Below, piece by piece: positions 44,510-52,900 of a DNA stretch of 64,000 nucleotides. This stretch comes from a bacterium (lineage in GTDB: Bacteria > Vulcanimicrobiota > Vulcanimicrobiia > Vulcanimicrobiales > Vulcanimicrobiaceae), in NCBI GenBank assembly GCA_021832345.1, contig JAKBKY010000007.1, positions 62,001 through 126,000 on the forward strand. The letters run 5' to 3'. The notes under the pieces are model-generated. The model saw only the letters and a program-made list of their open reading frames with translations, was not told the origin of the DNA and searched no databases. Each line of letters opens with the position of its first letter. Position 1 is the first letter of the stretch. The position numbers and the translations under genes were made by a program.

Positions 44510-44878
44510 TCGGCGGTGCGTGTGCGTCGACTGCAGTAGGAGCCGCAGGGCTCGCTTGGAATACACACCAACGGCGCGCGCGGGCGGGCGCTTGATGGAG
44601 CAAGGGTCAACGACCTCGCCGTAAACGGCGAGACTTGAGAAAGGAAACGATCTTGAGCCCACATTGACCAGGGTTAGCCCGCGAGGGCGGTTGCTGGTAG
44701 GCATCAGACCGACGTCCGAATGCTTCCTCAGTTCGGACCTCTCGAAGCCGCGACTGCAGACACGCCGGGTCAGGCACGAAACGGGTCGCGGCGCAACACC
44801 GGCCGGCAACCTTCCCGAGGGGAGCAACGCCGCAAGGCGTTCGTCACTAGGCCCGTAAGGACAGAAAGAATCTCAACC
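44510..44878 (+). ncRNA. HEARO / omega RNA of the IscB element
   Basis: About 370 bases of structured, non-coding DNA directly upstream of iscB, the fixed position of HEARO (omega) RNA that guides IscB. Visible stems: CTCGCCG-TAAA-CGGCGAG near 44620, GTCCGAA/TTCGGAC near 44714-44738, and ACGCC-GCAA-GGCGT (GNRA loop) near 44828, with pseudoknot-capable G/C runs between. By knowledge of the family the guide is at the RNA's 5' end and comes from sequence just outside the left end, here the end of cheB or the bases after it. Exact ends are not resolved. Confidence 0.75.
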
Positions 44879-46228
44879 GTGGTCTTCGTCCTCGATGCGA
44901 AAAAGAAACCACTCATGCCCTGCAGTGAGAAGCGCGCACGACTGCTGCTCGAACGCGGCCGGGCGCGCGTCCACCGCATGGCGCCGTTCGCCATCCGGCT
45001 GGTCGACCGCACGCAGGAAACCTCGGTTCTCCAACCGATCGCGCTTAAACTCGATCCGGGATCGAAGACCACCGGCATCGCCTTGGTCGCGCAGCAGAAC
45101 GATCGCCTCACCATGCTGTTTCTGGCCGAGCTTTCACATCGCGGAAACGCCATCAGCGAGGCCCTCACACAGCGCAAAGGATACCGGAGACGCCGCCGGT
45201 CGGTCAACCTGCGCTATCGCAAGCTGCGCTTTGACAACCGGCGCAAACCCGCAGGGTGGCTGCCACCGTCACTGCGCCATCGCTTGCAGACGATCCACTC
45301 CTGGGTGCAGCGGCTGCGGCACCTGGCCCCGGTCGCAACCATCGCCCAGGAGCTCGTTCGGTTCGACATGCAAGCCGTGCAACGCCCGGGGATCTCCGGC
45401 ATCGAGTACCAGCAAGGCGCGCTCGCCGGCTACGAAGTGCGCGAGTACCTGCTTGAGAAGTGGGGGCGCACCTGTGCTTATTGCGATGCCAAGAACGTGC
45501 CGCTCCAGATCGACCACGTCGTGGCAAAAGCCGGTGGCGGCTCGGACCGGGTCTCGAATCTGACACTCGCCTGCGAACCGTGCAACAAGAAGAAAGGCGC
45601 GCAATCCATCGACGGCTTCCTGGCAGCCGACCCGGAACGGCTCGCACGAATCAAGGCCCAGCTCAAATCCCCACTCAAAGACGCCGCCGCCGTGAACGCC
45701 ACCCGCTGGGCGCTCCTCGCGACCCTGCAAGCAGAAGGCCTGCCTGTCGACACGGCCTCCGGCGGGCGCACCAAGTTCAATCGGAGCCGCCTGGGCCTGC
45801 CGAAGACCCATGGACTCGACGCGGCCTGTGTCGGTAATCTCGACGCCATCACGCAAATCACCACCAACACGACGACAACACTCCAAATCAAAGCATGCGG
45901 ACGCGGTGCCTATCAACGCACCCGCGTCACCGAACACGGCTTCCCACGCGGGTACTTGATGCGCCGCAAACACGTCCGTGGATTCTCCACCGGCGATCGC
46001 GTTCGTGCAATCGTTCCAATCGGCAAGAAGGCCGGAGTCCACATCGGCCGCGTGGCCGTGCGCGCTTCGGGATCCTTCAACATCCAGACGGCACACGGCA
46101 CCATCCAAGGCATCAACGCCAACTTCTGTCGGCTCGTCCAACGGGGCGACGGCTACTCTTACCACCTGCGAAAGGACGCGCCGCTCCTCTCCGGTCTGAA
46201 CGCCGGAGTCGGCGGCGTGATTTTCTGA
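44879..46228 (+). CDS. iscB: IscB RNA-guided nuclease (RuvC/HNH)
   Basis: A 449-residue protein, the normal size for IscB. PLMP domain VFVLDAKKKPLMPCSEKRAR then LLLERGRARV; RuvC-I LKLDPGSKTTGIALV; arginine-rich bridge helix GYRRRRRSVNLRYRKLRFDN; RuvC-II TIAQELVRFD; HNH CAYCDAKNVPLQIDHVVAKA with SNLTLACEPCNKKKG, including both CxxC pairs; RuvC-III KTHGLDAACVG. All catalytic residues appear intact. IscB is the ancestor-type relative of Cas9 and uses the omega RNA encoded upstream. Start GTG 44879 begins the PLMP strand; the longer frame to 44720 would run through the RNA. No TnpA accompanies it. Confidence 0.95.
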   Translation: MVFVLDAKKKPLMPCSEKRARLLLERGRARVHRMAPFAIRLVDRTQETSVLQPIALKLDPGSKTTGIALVAQQNDRLTMLFLAELSHRGNAISEALTQRKGYRRRRRSVNLRYRKLRFDNRRKPAGWLPPSLRHRLQTIHSWVQRLRHLAPVATIAQELVRFDMQAVQRPGISGIEYQQGALAGYEVREYLLEKWGRTCAYCDAKNVPLQIDHVVAKAGGGSDRVSNLTLACEPCNKKKGAQSIDGFLAADPERLARIKAQLKSPLKDAAAVNATRWALLATLQAEGLPVDTASGGRTKFNRSRLGLPKTHGLDAACVGNLDAITQITTNTTTTLQIKACGRGAYQRTRVTEHGFPRGYLMRRKHVRGFSTGDRVRAIVPIGKKAGVHIGRVAVRASGSFNIQTAHGTIQGINANFCRLVQRGDGYSYHLRKDAPLLSGLNAGVGGVIF

Positions 46229-46290
46229 AGACCAACCGCGGTGCGCACCGCTACGTCATCGGCGGCGTCGAGCGATCCCGCGAAGAGATC

Positions 46291-47052
46291 GTGCATAAGT
46301 ATCTTCATCTGGTGAAGTACGTCGCCGGTCGCATCTCGGTCAATCTGCCCCCCAACGTCGAACTCAACGATCTCATCAACGACGGCATCCTCGGCCTGAT
46401 AGACGCCATCGAAAAATACGATGACGATCGCGGCGTGAAGTTTGAAACCTACGCGATCACGCGCATCAACGGCGCGATTCTCGATGCGTTGCGCTCGCTC
46501 GATTGGGTGCCGCGAGCCGTGCGCCAGCGCGCTCGCGAGTTGGAGCGCGCCCATCAAGAGCTGGAAGCGACCCTGGGCCGCTCGCCGACCGAATCCGAGT
46601 TAGCCGCGCATCTTGGGGTCACACCGGCGGAGCTGGCCGTCATTTTGCAGCGCGTGCGGGGCACGGCGGTGCTCTCGCTCGAGGAGTTTCTGCCCAACGA
46701 GCGAGGCTACGAGATTCCGCTGGTCGACACGCTGCACGTTGACGATAACGATGTGACCGCGGAGGTCGAGCAGCATGAGGTGCATGCGGCGCTCGTCCGC
46801 GCGGTGGACGGGTTGCCGCCGCAGGAGCGGACCGTCATTCGCCTCTACTATTTTGAGGGCCAGACGCTCAAGGAGATCAAGTCAACCCTGGGCGTCTCCG
46901 AATCGCGGGTCTCGCAGATCCACGCCCAGGCGGTGATCCACCTGCGCCGGCGGCTGCGGGAGCTGCAAGGCGATCTCGGTTATCGCGATGACGATCCCAA
47001 CGTGAAACAGAAGTATCTCAGAAAACCTGCCGAAATAACCGATACTCCGTAA
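46291..47052 (+). CDS. FliA/WhiG-type sigma factor, start displaced by the IscB element
   Basis: From GTG 46291 the product is 253 residues: HKYLHLVKYVAGRISVNLPP then NVELNDLINDGILGLIDAIE (region 2), GVKFETYAITRINGAILDAL, DWVPRAVRQRARELERA (region 3) and LPPQERTVIRLYYFEGQTLK with SESRVSQIHAQA (region 4 HTH). This is the flagellar/sporulation sigma-28 class. The frame remains open upstream into the end of iscB, but codons 46229-46290 lack an ATG/GTG, so the native start may have been lost or replaced when the element inserted. Residues from about 46270 (VERSREEI) look protein-like, which leaves the true start unresolved. Followed by flagellar genes. Confidence 0.85.
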   Translation: MHKYLHLVKYVAGRISVNLPPNVELNDLINDGILGLIDAIEKYDDDRGVKFETYAITRINGAILDALRSLDWVPRAVRQRARELERAHQELEATLGRSPTESELAAHLGVTPAELAVILQRVRGTAVLSLEEFLPNERGYEIPLVDTLHVDDNDVTAEVEQHEVHAALVRAVDGLPPQERTVIRLYYFEGQTLKEIKSTLGVSESRVSQIHAQAVIHLRRRLRELQGDLGYRDDDPNVKQKYLRKPAEITDTP

Positions 47053-47056
47053 AGAA

Positions 47057-47383
47057 ATGGCTATCCAACCGGTCGACCTCCAGCTCGCCTATATGGCCTC
47101 GCCGCTGACGGCGGCGGCGGCTAGCGTCGCACAGGCGGCGCCGCAGGTCGCCCAAGAGGCTGCCCAGGCCTCGTTCGTCTCCAAGCTCCAAGAGCGCCAA
47201 GAGAGCATCGAAGAGACGAAGGAGGCGCACGGCAATCGCGTCAACGAGCGTACCGAAGGCGATGGCGGTCCGGATTGGTCGCAGCATCGCGGGCATCACC
47301 CGGGTCAGCGGGACGCCGAGCAGGATGATGGTGCGCAGCCGGCGGCCGGCGAGGAACACCACTTCATCGACGTCACCGCCTAA
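47057..47383 (+). CDS. Small helical protein between sigma-28 and FliK-like genes
   Basis: A 108-residue protein with an Ala/Gln-rich helical N-half (SVAQAAPQVAQEAAQASFVSKLQERQ) and a charged His/Glu/Asp-rich C-half (GGPDWSQHRGHHPGQRDAEQ). No family was recognised. It begins 4 bases after the sigma-factor stop and ends 5 bases before the FliK-like gene, so it belongs to the flagellar operon. Confidence 0.7.
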   Translation: MAIQPVDLQLAYMASPLTAAAASVAQAAPQVAQEAAQASFVSKLQERQESIEETKEAHGNRVNERTEGDGGPDWSQHRGHHPGQRDAEQDDGAQPAAGEEHHFIDVTA

Positions 47384-47388
47384 ACGGT

Positions 47389-49401
47389 ATGTCGGCGAGC
47401 GATCCGGGCAGTGGGCTTGCGGCGCAAGCCGTCGCGGCCGCACAGAATGCCATTGCCGATGCCACCCTCCAACTCGGCACGGCAGCGATCCTGCGCGCCG
47501 ACTTGCAGGTCGGCCAGGTCCTCGATGCGTTGGTGCTGCCGCCGCAGGGCGGTAGCGACCGTGTCCAGATTTTGGGGCAGACCGTCGTCGCGCAACTGCC
47601 CCCGGGCATCGATCCGGGGCAGACACTCGCCCTGCAGATCACCGGCTTCTCGGGCAATCGCATCCTGGTCCACAACCTGGGGCCCACCGAGGTTGCAAAC
47701 CCGCCGCTTCCACCCAGCGAGCTGCCGTCCAGCGGACCGCGCGCTGCGCTGCTTACGACGCCCGCGCCGCCGTCGCCAACGCCACCCGCGTCTTGGGTGC
47801 CGGTAACCTCGCCTATTGCCCCACCGCGCGAAGTTTTCGTCGCCGCCAGCGTCCGGCCGCCGGTCGCAGGCGCCCCGCCGCCCGCAGGCACTCCGTCGGC
47901 ATCCGCGGGCACTTCGTCGGCATCCGCGTCACCCTCGCCGACCGGTACTGGGCCTTCGCAATCCACGCCACCGGGGGGCTCGACTCCCGCAGCTTCACCA
48001 CCAGCTCCTCCACCAGCTCCATCACCAGCCGTCCCACCGAGCGGCACCCTGAGCATCGAGACGTCAGCAGTGGAGGCGCGTATCGCCGCCGCGCGACTCC
48101 TTGGGGGCGATCTGCTGCAGGGGCCGCTTTCCTCTGATGCCGCATCGCTGCCTGAGGCGTCCTCCTCCGGCAGCGGCGCTGCGCCATCCGGGATCGCTAC
48201 GCCCACGCCCGCAACGCCGACGGCCGGTGCGGCGCCGAGCCCCGCTGCGCAGAGGCCCATCGGTACGACGCCGCTTTCGGCCGAGCTCATCCAGAACGCG
48301 CAAGCGCCCGATCCTGCCGTCGTTCTCGGCAGCGCGCAGCGACTGCTGGCACAACTCGGTATTCCAGCGACGCCGACGACGCTCGCCGCCGCGCGCATCG
48401 TGTCGGACGCGGCAGCGGCGGTCCCGCGGGCTCTCGCCTCGCTCGAATCGGCGCTGGCGCAGGTGCCCGCCGAGGCGCCCTATGCGGCGCCGGCGCAGGC
48501 GTTGCGCGCGTTGGTCGGATTCATCGCGCAGCTCGATCCCGGCAATGCTCATGCGTTCCCCGAGCAGATCGCCGCCTATGTCGAAAACGTGCTCTCCGGT
48601 TCCGAACCCAAACTCGCCGCGCTCTTGCAGGCGCTGCGCGACGGCGTGAGCGCACCGCCGGTGACGCAACGCGGCGCACCCGCAACGGTGGCGCAGCAGG
48701 GCGCGCAGCCCGCGGCTACAGAACCGGGCGCGCGGTCACCGAGTACGCCGCAGGCGCCGGGCCTGCCGGCAACGCCGGCCGGGTTACCCAACGCCGCCGC
48801 AGCATCGACTCCGGCGATGCTGGCGGCCCAGGCGCATGCCGTCGAACGCAACGTCGCGATGCAGTACGACCCCAAGAGTTTGCTGCTCTCCATGTTGCGC
48901 TCGCCGGCGCTCGCTGCGTCACCGATACTGGCGCGAGCGGTAAACGATGCGGTCGTCGCGTTGACCGCAGCGCAACTCGGCTCGCTCGCCGCGCAGAACA
49001 ACGATCCCTCCGCCATCACGTTGGCGTTGCCGGTCTTCTTTCATCCTGAGGGTCGCCCGACGCAGATTCGCATCTCCCGGGAAGCGCCGCGGCGTGGTAC
49101 GCGGCTCGATGCGGAGAACTTCCATGTGGCCTTCGTGCTCGATACCGCACGCATGGGCACGGTCGGCGTCGAACTACGCTCGACCGGCCGTGCCGTGAGC
49201 GTGGAAGTGCGTACGGAACGGCCGTCCTTTGCCGATCGCTTTCGCGCCGCGTTGCCCCAGTTGCGCAGCCGCTTCGAGGAGATGCGCTACCGCGTCGCCG
49301 CGATGACCGCAGGTGTTCTGCGCACCCCGGAATCCGCGCAGCCGCAGCCCGAAGCGCCGCCCTCTGCCGAGTCGTCGACGCATTTGGACGTGCAGGCATG
49401 A
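47389..49401 (+). CDS. FliK-like flagellar hook-length control protein
   Basis: A 670-residue protein. An N-domain of about 90 residues (ILRADLQVGQVLDALVLPPQ then GGSDRVQI) is followed by a long Pro/Ala/Ser/Thr-rich disordered region (about 100-480). The C-terminal Flg_hook-type domain has LPVFFHPEGRPTQIRISRE, FHVAFVLDTARMGTVGVELR and a closing helix RFEEMRYRVAAMTAGVL. This molecular-ruler layout fits FliK. It overlaps the FlhB C-domain gene by four bases, consistent with their known interaction in export-specificity switching. Confidence 0.82.
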   Translation: MSASDPGSGLAAQAVAAAQNAIADATLQLGTAAILRADLQVGQVLDALVLPPQGGSDRVQILGQTVVAQLPPGIDPGQTLALQITGFSGNRILVHNLGPTEVANPPLPPSELPSSGPRAALLTTPAPPSPTPPASWVPVTSPIAPPREVFVAASVRPPVAGAPPPAGTPSASAGTSSASASPSPTGTGPSQSTPPGGSTPAASPPAPPPAPSPAVPPSGTLSIETSAVEARIAAARLLGGDLLQGPLSSDAASLPEASSSGSGAAPSGIATPTPATPTAGAAPSPAAQRPIGTTPLSAELIQNAQAPDPAVVLGSAQRLLAQLGIPATPTTLAAARIVSDAAAAVPRALASLESALAQVPAEAPYAAPAQALRALVGFIAQLDPGNAHAFPEQIAAYVENVLSGSEPKLAALLQALRDGVSAPPVTQRGAPATVAQQGAQPAATEPGARSPSTPQAPGLPATPAGLPNAAAASTPAMLAAQAHAVERNVAMQYDPKSLLLSMLRSPALAASPILARAVNDAVVALTAAQLGSLAAQNNDPSAITLALPVFFHPEGRPTQIRISREAPRRGTRLDAENFHVAFVLDTARMGTVGVELRSTGRAVSVEVRTERPSFADRFRAALPQLRSRFEEMRYRVAAMTAGVLRTPESAQPQPEAPPSAESSTHLDVQA

Positions 49402-49700
49402 AGGGCGGATTCTTCGACTTCCGCAAGTCCACGGGGCGTCGTCCCGCCGCCGCAGCGTTGCTCTACGATCCACTCAAACACAGCGCCCCGGAGGTGCTCG
49501 CCACCGGGCGCGGCCTGCTGGCTGAGGAGATCGTGCGCATCGCTAAGGAGAACGGCATCGCGCTGCAAGAAGATGCTGCGCTCGTCGAAGCGCTCGCGCG
49601 GCTCGATGTCGGCGATCAGATTCCCCGCGAACTCTACGCCGTTGTCGCCGAAGTGTTGGCTTTCGTCTATCGTCTGGACCGCGAGAGCGCGGCTTCGTGA
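49398..49700 (+). CDS. Free-standing FlhB C-terminal domain protein (FlhB2/FhlX-like)
   Basis: A 100-residue protein: AAALLYDPLKHSAPEVLATG, RGLLAEEIVRIAKENGIALQ, EDAALVEALARLDVGDQIPRELYAVVAEVLAFVYRL. This is the FlhB cytoplasmic domain after the NPTH autocleavage site, with LYDPLKH replacing the usual N-terminal strand after cleavage. Stand-alone copies next to fliK occur in several phyla and can substitute for the cleaved FlhB fragment. ATGA overlap with the FliK-like gene. Last gene of the flagellar operon here. Confidence 0.88.
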   Translation: MKGGFFDFRKSTGRRPAAAALLYDPLKHSAPEVLATGRGLLAEEIVRIAKENGIALQEDAALVEALARLDVGDQIPRELYAVVAEVLAFVYRLDRESAAS

Positions 49701-49805
49701 GGACCCTCCGTGAAGATCCTTCCGGGCATACGGCTAGCGTAGCTCCAGAGGCTTCGTGGTAGAGCGAAGGGCGTGCCATCGTGGCAATCGAAAGGCATGC
49801 CGGAA

Positions 49806-51221
49806 ATGAAGCCGTTCCGCACGTCTTCGGTGAGTGGCGCCTGTCGGTGTTACCTTATCGTCATACTTGTGGCATTGCTGGGCACGGCGTGTACCTCGAG
49901 ACAGAGCCCGACGCACGTGCCGCCGCGGTCGCCGCAGCCAACACGTGTAATCGTGACCTTGCAGCCGACGCCGCCCGTGCATGCGGCGGCGCCGCGCTGG
50001 CGCTACCGACTTGCGCCGCACGAACATGTTGCCGCAATTCGAATTGCCCATGGCATTGCCGTTGTCGGCGGATCGGGTGGTCTCGTGGCATTGAGCGTGC
50101 GCACCGGGCGACGTCTGTGGCGCCGGCCGGGGGCAACGAAGGTGTTCGCGACCGTTGGCAGGGTGATCGTCGCCGGAACGCCGGGAGGAGGCATCCTCGC
50201 GCGCCGGCTCACCAGCGGTACGGCGCTGTGGCGTAGTCGGCGCATCTGTGTTTTCCCTCAGGCCTCTTCTCGCGGGTTCGCCCCGACGGCCATCGATGTT
50301 GCTGACGACAGGATTATTGTCGGTTGCGTCGCTGGTCGTGTAGCCCTTCTTGACGAACGAACCGGCGCTGTAGACGCAGAGCGGACGGTGCTCCTTGTTG
50401 ATAGCATCTCTGGTATTCAGCGGCTGGGCCCGTGCGCATTGAGTGTCCGCGGCTTATCCGACGGTGCGATGCTTGTAGAGCGTCTGGCCATCGTTGACTG
50501 TCGGCAACTGCGCCCGATTATGACTTCTCAAGACGACACCTCTGTGATAGGGGTCGTTGGCGACATCGCCATTCTCGATGACGCCTGCTGTCTGCTGCGG
50601 CCGGGCGGTTACCAGCCGGTCATGGTTTTTCGCGTTGATCTGCGCACCGGTGACCAAAGTACGTCGGTCGATCTGCATCGCGACCCGCGCCTCTTCTCAG
50701 CCGGTCAGTCTCCACACGGTCAAGAGGCATCGAGCGCCATCGCGCGTTCTTCGCTCTATATGAGTGTGCCGCCGATGCTTTACGACTACGGCGACGCACG
50801 CGACTTAACCGCGCCAGTGCGTATCGCCGGCAATCTCGTCGATCCATTGCAGCACATCGAGGGTGCCGTTTTTACCGCGCGCGTCCGCGATGCCTCCGGT
50901 GCGATTATGGACGAAGTCTTGGAGCTCAAACACGGTCAGCCACGGATCCTATGGCATATGCCGGATCACGGAGTGAGCCCCTTCGAATACTTTCCGCGGG
51001 CGGCGCCAAATATGCTCTTAATGGGAACCTACAGCAGTCGCATTGGGGGGGATATCCTTCTGCGCTTTCGCACCGGCGCGCATCTTACGGTCGATCCGGC
51101 GTGTAGGCTAGAAGCATCGCGGGGTCGCATCGCGTTAACCGTGTGTACGTCGCTCGACTCATACGCGAACGATATCGCGGCGTATTGGGTCCGGGCACGA
51201 CCGCGGCCGGTCGAGCCTTAG
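49806..51221 (+). CDS. Lipoprotein with PQQ-like beta-propeller repeats
   Basis: A 471-residue lipoprotein from ATG 49806 (AAAGG about 13 bases upstream; ATG 49797 is an alternative). Lipobox in VILVALLGTACTSRQ, a Pro/Thr-rich spacer, then repeats such as AAIRIAHGIAVVGGSGGLVA then LSVRTGRRLWRR and FATVGRVIVAGTPGGGILARR then LTSGTALWRS, the PQQ/YVTN-propeller blade pattern. Later blades are weaker. No catalytic residues were seen; likely an envelope scaffold or sensor. Unknown function. Confidence 0.7.
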   Translation: MKPFRTSSVSGACRCYLIVILVALLGTACTSRQSPTHVPPRSPQPTRVIVTLQPTPPVHAAAPRWRYRLAPHEHVAAIRIAHGIAVVGGSGGLVALSVRTGRRLWRRPGATKVFATVGRVIVAGTPGGGILARRLTSGTALWRSRRICVFPQASSRGFAPTAIDVADDRIIVGCVAGRVALLDERTGAVDAERTVLLVDSISGIQRLGPCALSVRGLSDGAMLVERLAIVDCRQLRPIMTSQDDTSVIGVVGDIAILDDACCLLRPGGYQPVMVFRVDLRTGDQSTSVDLHRDPRLFSAGQSPHGQEASSAIARSSLYMSVPPMLYDYGDARDLTAPVRIAGNLVDPLQHIEGAVFTARVRDASGAIMDEVLELKHGQPRILWHMPDHGVSPFEYFPRAAPNMLLMGTYSSRIGGDILLRFRTGAHLTVDPACRLEASRGRIALTVCTSLDSYANDIAAYWVRARPRPVEP

Positions 51222-51264
51222 CGCGAATTTGCTCAGCCGCTCTAATCGCCTAATCCCGAAGTAG

Positions 51265-51350
51265 GGAAGCCCATCTTGAGCGCTCTAGGTGCGTTTTGCA
51301 CTTATGCTCCGGGTCGATAGGCTGTTACTATCCGGTGAGACTGGGCTTCC
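51265..51350 (+). ncRNA. Candidate three-way-junction leader RNA of the sedolisin gene
   Basis: A perfect 9-bp closing stem GGAAGCCCA (51265-51273)/TGGGCTTCC (51342-51350) encloses two arms. One has GAGC/GCTC with an inner AGGTGC-GTTTT-GCACTT (51278-51309). The other has CCG plus GATAG-GCTGTTA-CTATC plus CGG (51309-51335). It lies 76 bases before the GTG start, in a leader without open reading frame support. The shape is that of a small riboswitch or attenuator, but no known class was recognised. Confidence 0.45.
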
Positions 51351-51425
51351 TTGCCCGGAGGTCGTGTGCCCTCTGTGGACTCGCGACCGTGCCGTGTTCT
51401 TGCAGCGATCTTTGGAGGAGTTTTC

Positions 51426-52664
51426 GTGTACCAACGCCTTTTACGAATGTTCGGAGTCCTTGCGGTCATCGCCCTGGCCGCGTGTTCGGGGACGGGATCG
51501 ACCGGGATGACGCCCTCGATGCCCGCCCCTTTGCAACCTGCACTCCAAAATAATGTGGCCGCGTCATGTGCCGGCCCCGTGCCCGCCGGGTACTCGCAAT
51601 GTTTTGCCCTCATGCGCACCGATGTCGGTGCTCCGGTCGACCCGGCCATGCGCGTCATCGAGGGCAAAGTGCGCCAGACGACGACCCCCGCCGGTTACGG
51701 CCCGAGCGACCTTCGCTCGGCCTATTCGTTCCCCTCGACGACCGCCGGGAGCGGTCAGACCGTCGCCATCGTCGATGCCTATAACGATCCGAACGCCGAG
51801 AACGACGTGAACGTCTATCGCTCGCAGTTTGGGATCCCGGCGTGTACGACGTCGAACGGCTGCTTCCGCAAGGTCAATCAGAATGGCGTGCAAGGAAGCT
51901 ATCCTCGCGGCAACACGGGCTGGGGCCAGGAAATCTCGCTCGACCTCGATATGGTTTCGGCGGTCTGCCCGAACTGCCACATCCTCTTGGTTGAAGCGAG
52001 CAGCTCGTCCAATAGTAACCTCGATACCGCTGTCAATACGGCGGCGAAGCTCGGCGCCACCGAAATCAGTAATAGCTACGGTGGTAGCGAACAGAACGCC
52101 ACCAATGCGGCCTACAATCATCCGGGCATCGCCATCACGGCCAGCGCCGGCGACAGCGGCACCGGCCCAGAGCAGCCGGCATCCTATGCAACGGTGACCG
52201 CGGTCGGCGGCACGTCGCTGACGCGTGCGAGCAACGCGCGTGGCTGGACTGAGACCGTGTGGAGCGGAAGCGGAAGCGGCTGCAGTGCGTATGTTGCGAA
52301 GCCATCCTGGCAGACCGGCTCGGTCTTCCAGTGCCCGAATCGAACGAATAACGATGTCTCTGCGGACGCAGACCCGAACACCGGCGTAGCCGTCTACGAT
52401 AGCTACGGTTCACCGCGCAACACCGGTTGGCTGGTCTTCGGCGGTACAAGTGTTGCCAGTCCGGTGATCGCATCGGCCTATGCACTTGCCGGCAACGCTG
52501 CATCGGTGACGTACGGATCGTATCCGTACTCACACGCATCGGACTTCAATGACGTGACGTCGGGAAGCAACGGCACCTGCACGTACTTCTATGTCTGTAA
52601 CGCTGAAGTGGGCTACGACGGACCCACCGGAATGGGAACGCCGAATGGCGTAGCCGGTCTCTAA
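51426..52664 (+). CDS. Lipid-anchored sedolisin (S53) serine-carboxyl peptidase
   Basis: A 412-residue protein from GTG 51426 (GGAGGAG 5 bases upstream). Lipobox ALAACSG (C20). The S53 catalytic set is complete: E169 and D173 in WGQEISLDLD, oxyanion Asp D243 in TASAGDSGTG, and Ser S342 in FGGTSVASP. Sedolisins are acid-active endopeptidases, normally with a prodomain of about 180 residues; here only about 80 residues precede the catalytic core. This suggests an acid-active envelope protease and an acidic habitat. A structured leader upstream and a strong terminator downstream frame the gene as a single unit. Confidence 0.92.
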   Translation: MYQRLLRMFGVLAVIALAACSGTGSTGMTPSMPAPLQPALQNNVAASCAGPVPAGYSQCFALMRTDVGAPVDPAMRVIEGKVRQTTTPAGYGPSDLRSAYSFPSTTAGSGQTVAIVDAYNDPNAENDVNVYRSQFGIPACTTSNGCFRKVNQNGVQGSYPRGNTGWGQEISLDLDMVSAVCPNCHILLVEASSSSNSNLDTAVNTAAKLGATEISNSYGGSEQNATNAAYNHPGIAITASAGDSGTGPEQPASYATVTAVGGTSLTRASNARGWTETVWSGSGSGCSAYVAKPSWQTGSVFQCPNRTNNDVSADADPNTGVAVYDSYGSPRNTGWLVFGGTSVASPVIASAYALAGNAASVTYGSYPYSHASDFNDVTSGSNGTCTYFYVCNAEVGYDGPTGMGTPNGVAGL

Positions 52665-52677
52665 CCGACTATCCCGC

Positions 52678-52741
52678 CATGAAGAGGCCGAGCGTCGTTA
52701 GGCGCCCGGCCTCTTCATGCTTCCGCAAGCGAACGCTTGCG
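52678..52741 (+). terminator. Strong hairpin terminator plus adjacent palindrome after the sedolisin gene
   Basis: A perfect 13-bp stem CATGAAGAGGCCG (52678-52690)/CGGCCTCTTCATG (52707-52719), 14 bases after the sedolisin stop, is followed by a second perfect palindrome CGCAAGCG-AA-CGCTTGCG (52724-52741). There is no long U-tract but the first stem is the strongest in the window. Confidence 0.7.
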
Positions 52742-52776
52742 CCGCCATCCACCTCACCGTGCGTGAGGGCAGAGTG

Positions 52777-52895
52777 CACCGCCACAGAAACGCATCGCCG
52801 TCGTCAATGTAACTCCGTTGTAACCGCCCCGAGAGCACAATGAGGATACCGATGGCTGGGAACACCGGCCAGGCTATTCACCGCGAGGGGGCAAA
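52777..52895 (+). promoter_or_regulatory. Promoter-type dispersed repeat, copy A, with 11-bp-phased TGTAAC pair
   Basis: Nearly identical to 62390-62485. It contains CGCATCGCCGT, TGTAAC at 52808 and 52819 (direct repeats exactly one helical turn plus, 11 bp), then 11 bp to CACAAT (52836-52841), a plausible -10, and TATTCACCGCGAGGGGGCAA just before the cytochrome gene. Copy A has about 20 extra bases between CACAAT and TATTCACC. Winged-helix activators of the OmpR/SARP type bind direct repeats with 11-bp spacing placed like this. Confidence 0.65.
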
Positions 52896-52900
52896 TCGTC

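Noticed and set aside
44720-44878. N-terminal extension of IscB
   Set aside because: It would translate the omega RNA; IscB proteins begin at the PLMP strand found at GTG 44879.
45895-46228. Sigma-factor frame extended upstream through the end of iscB
   Set aside because: These codons give Arg/Ser-rich sequence typical of an out-of-frame reading; sigma-like sequence begins only after about 46250.
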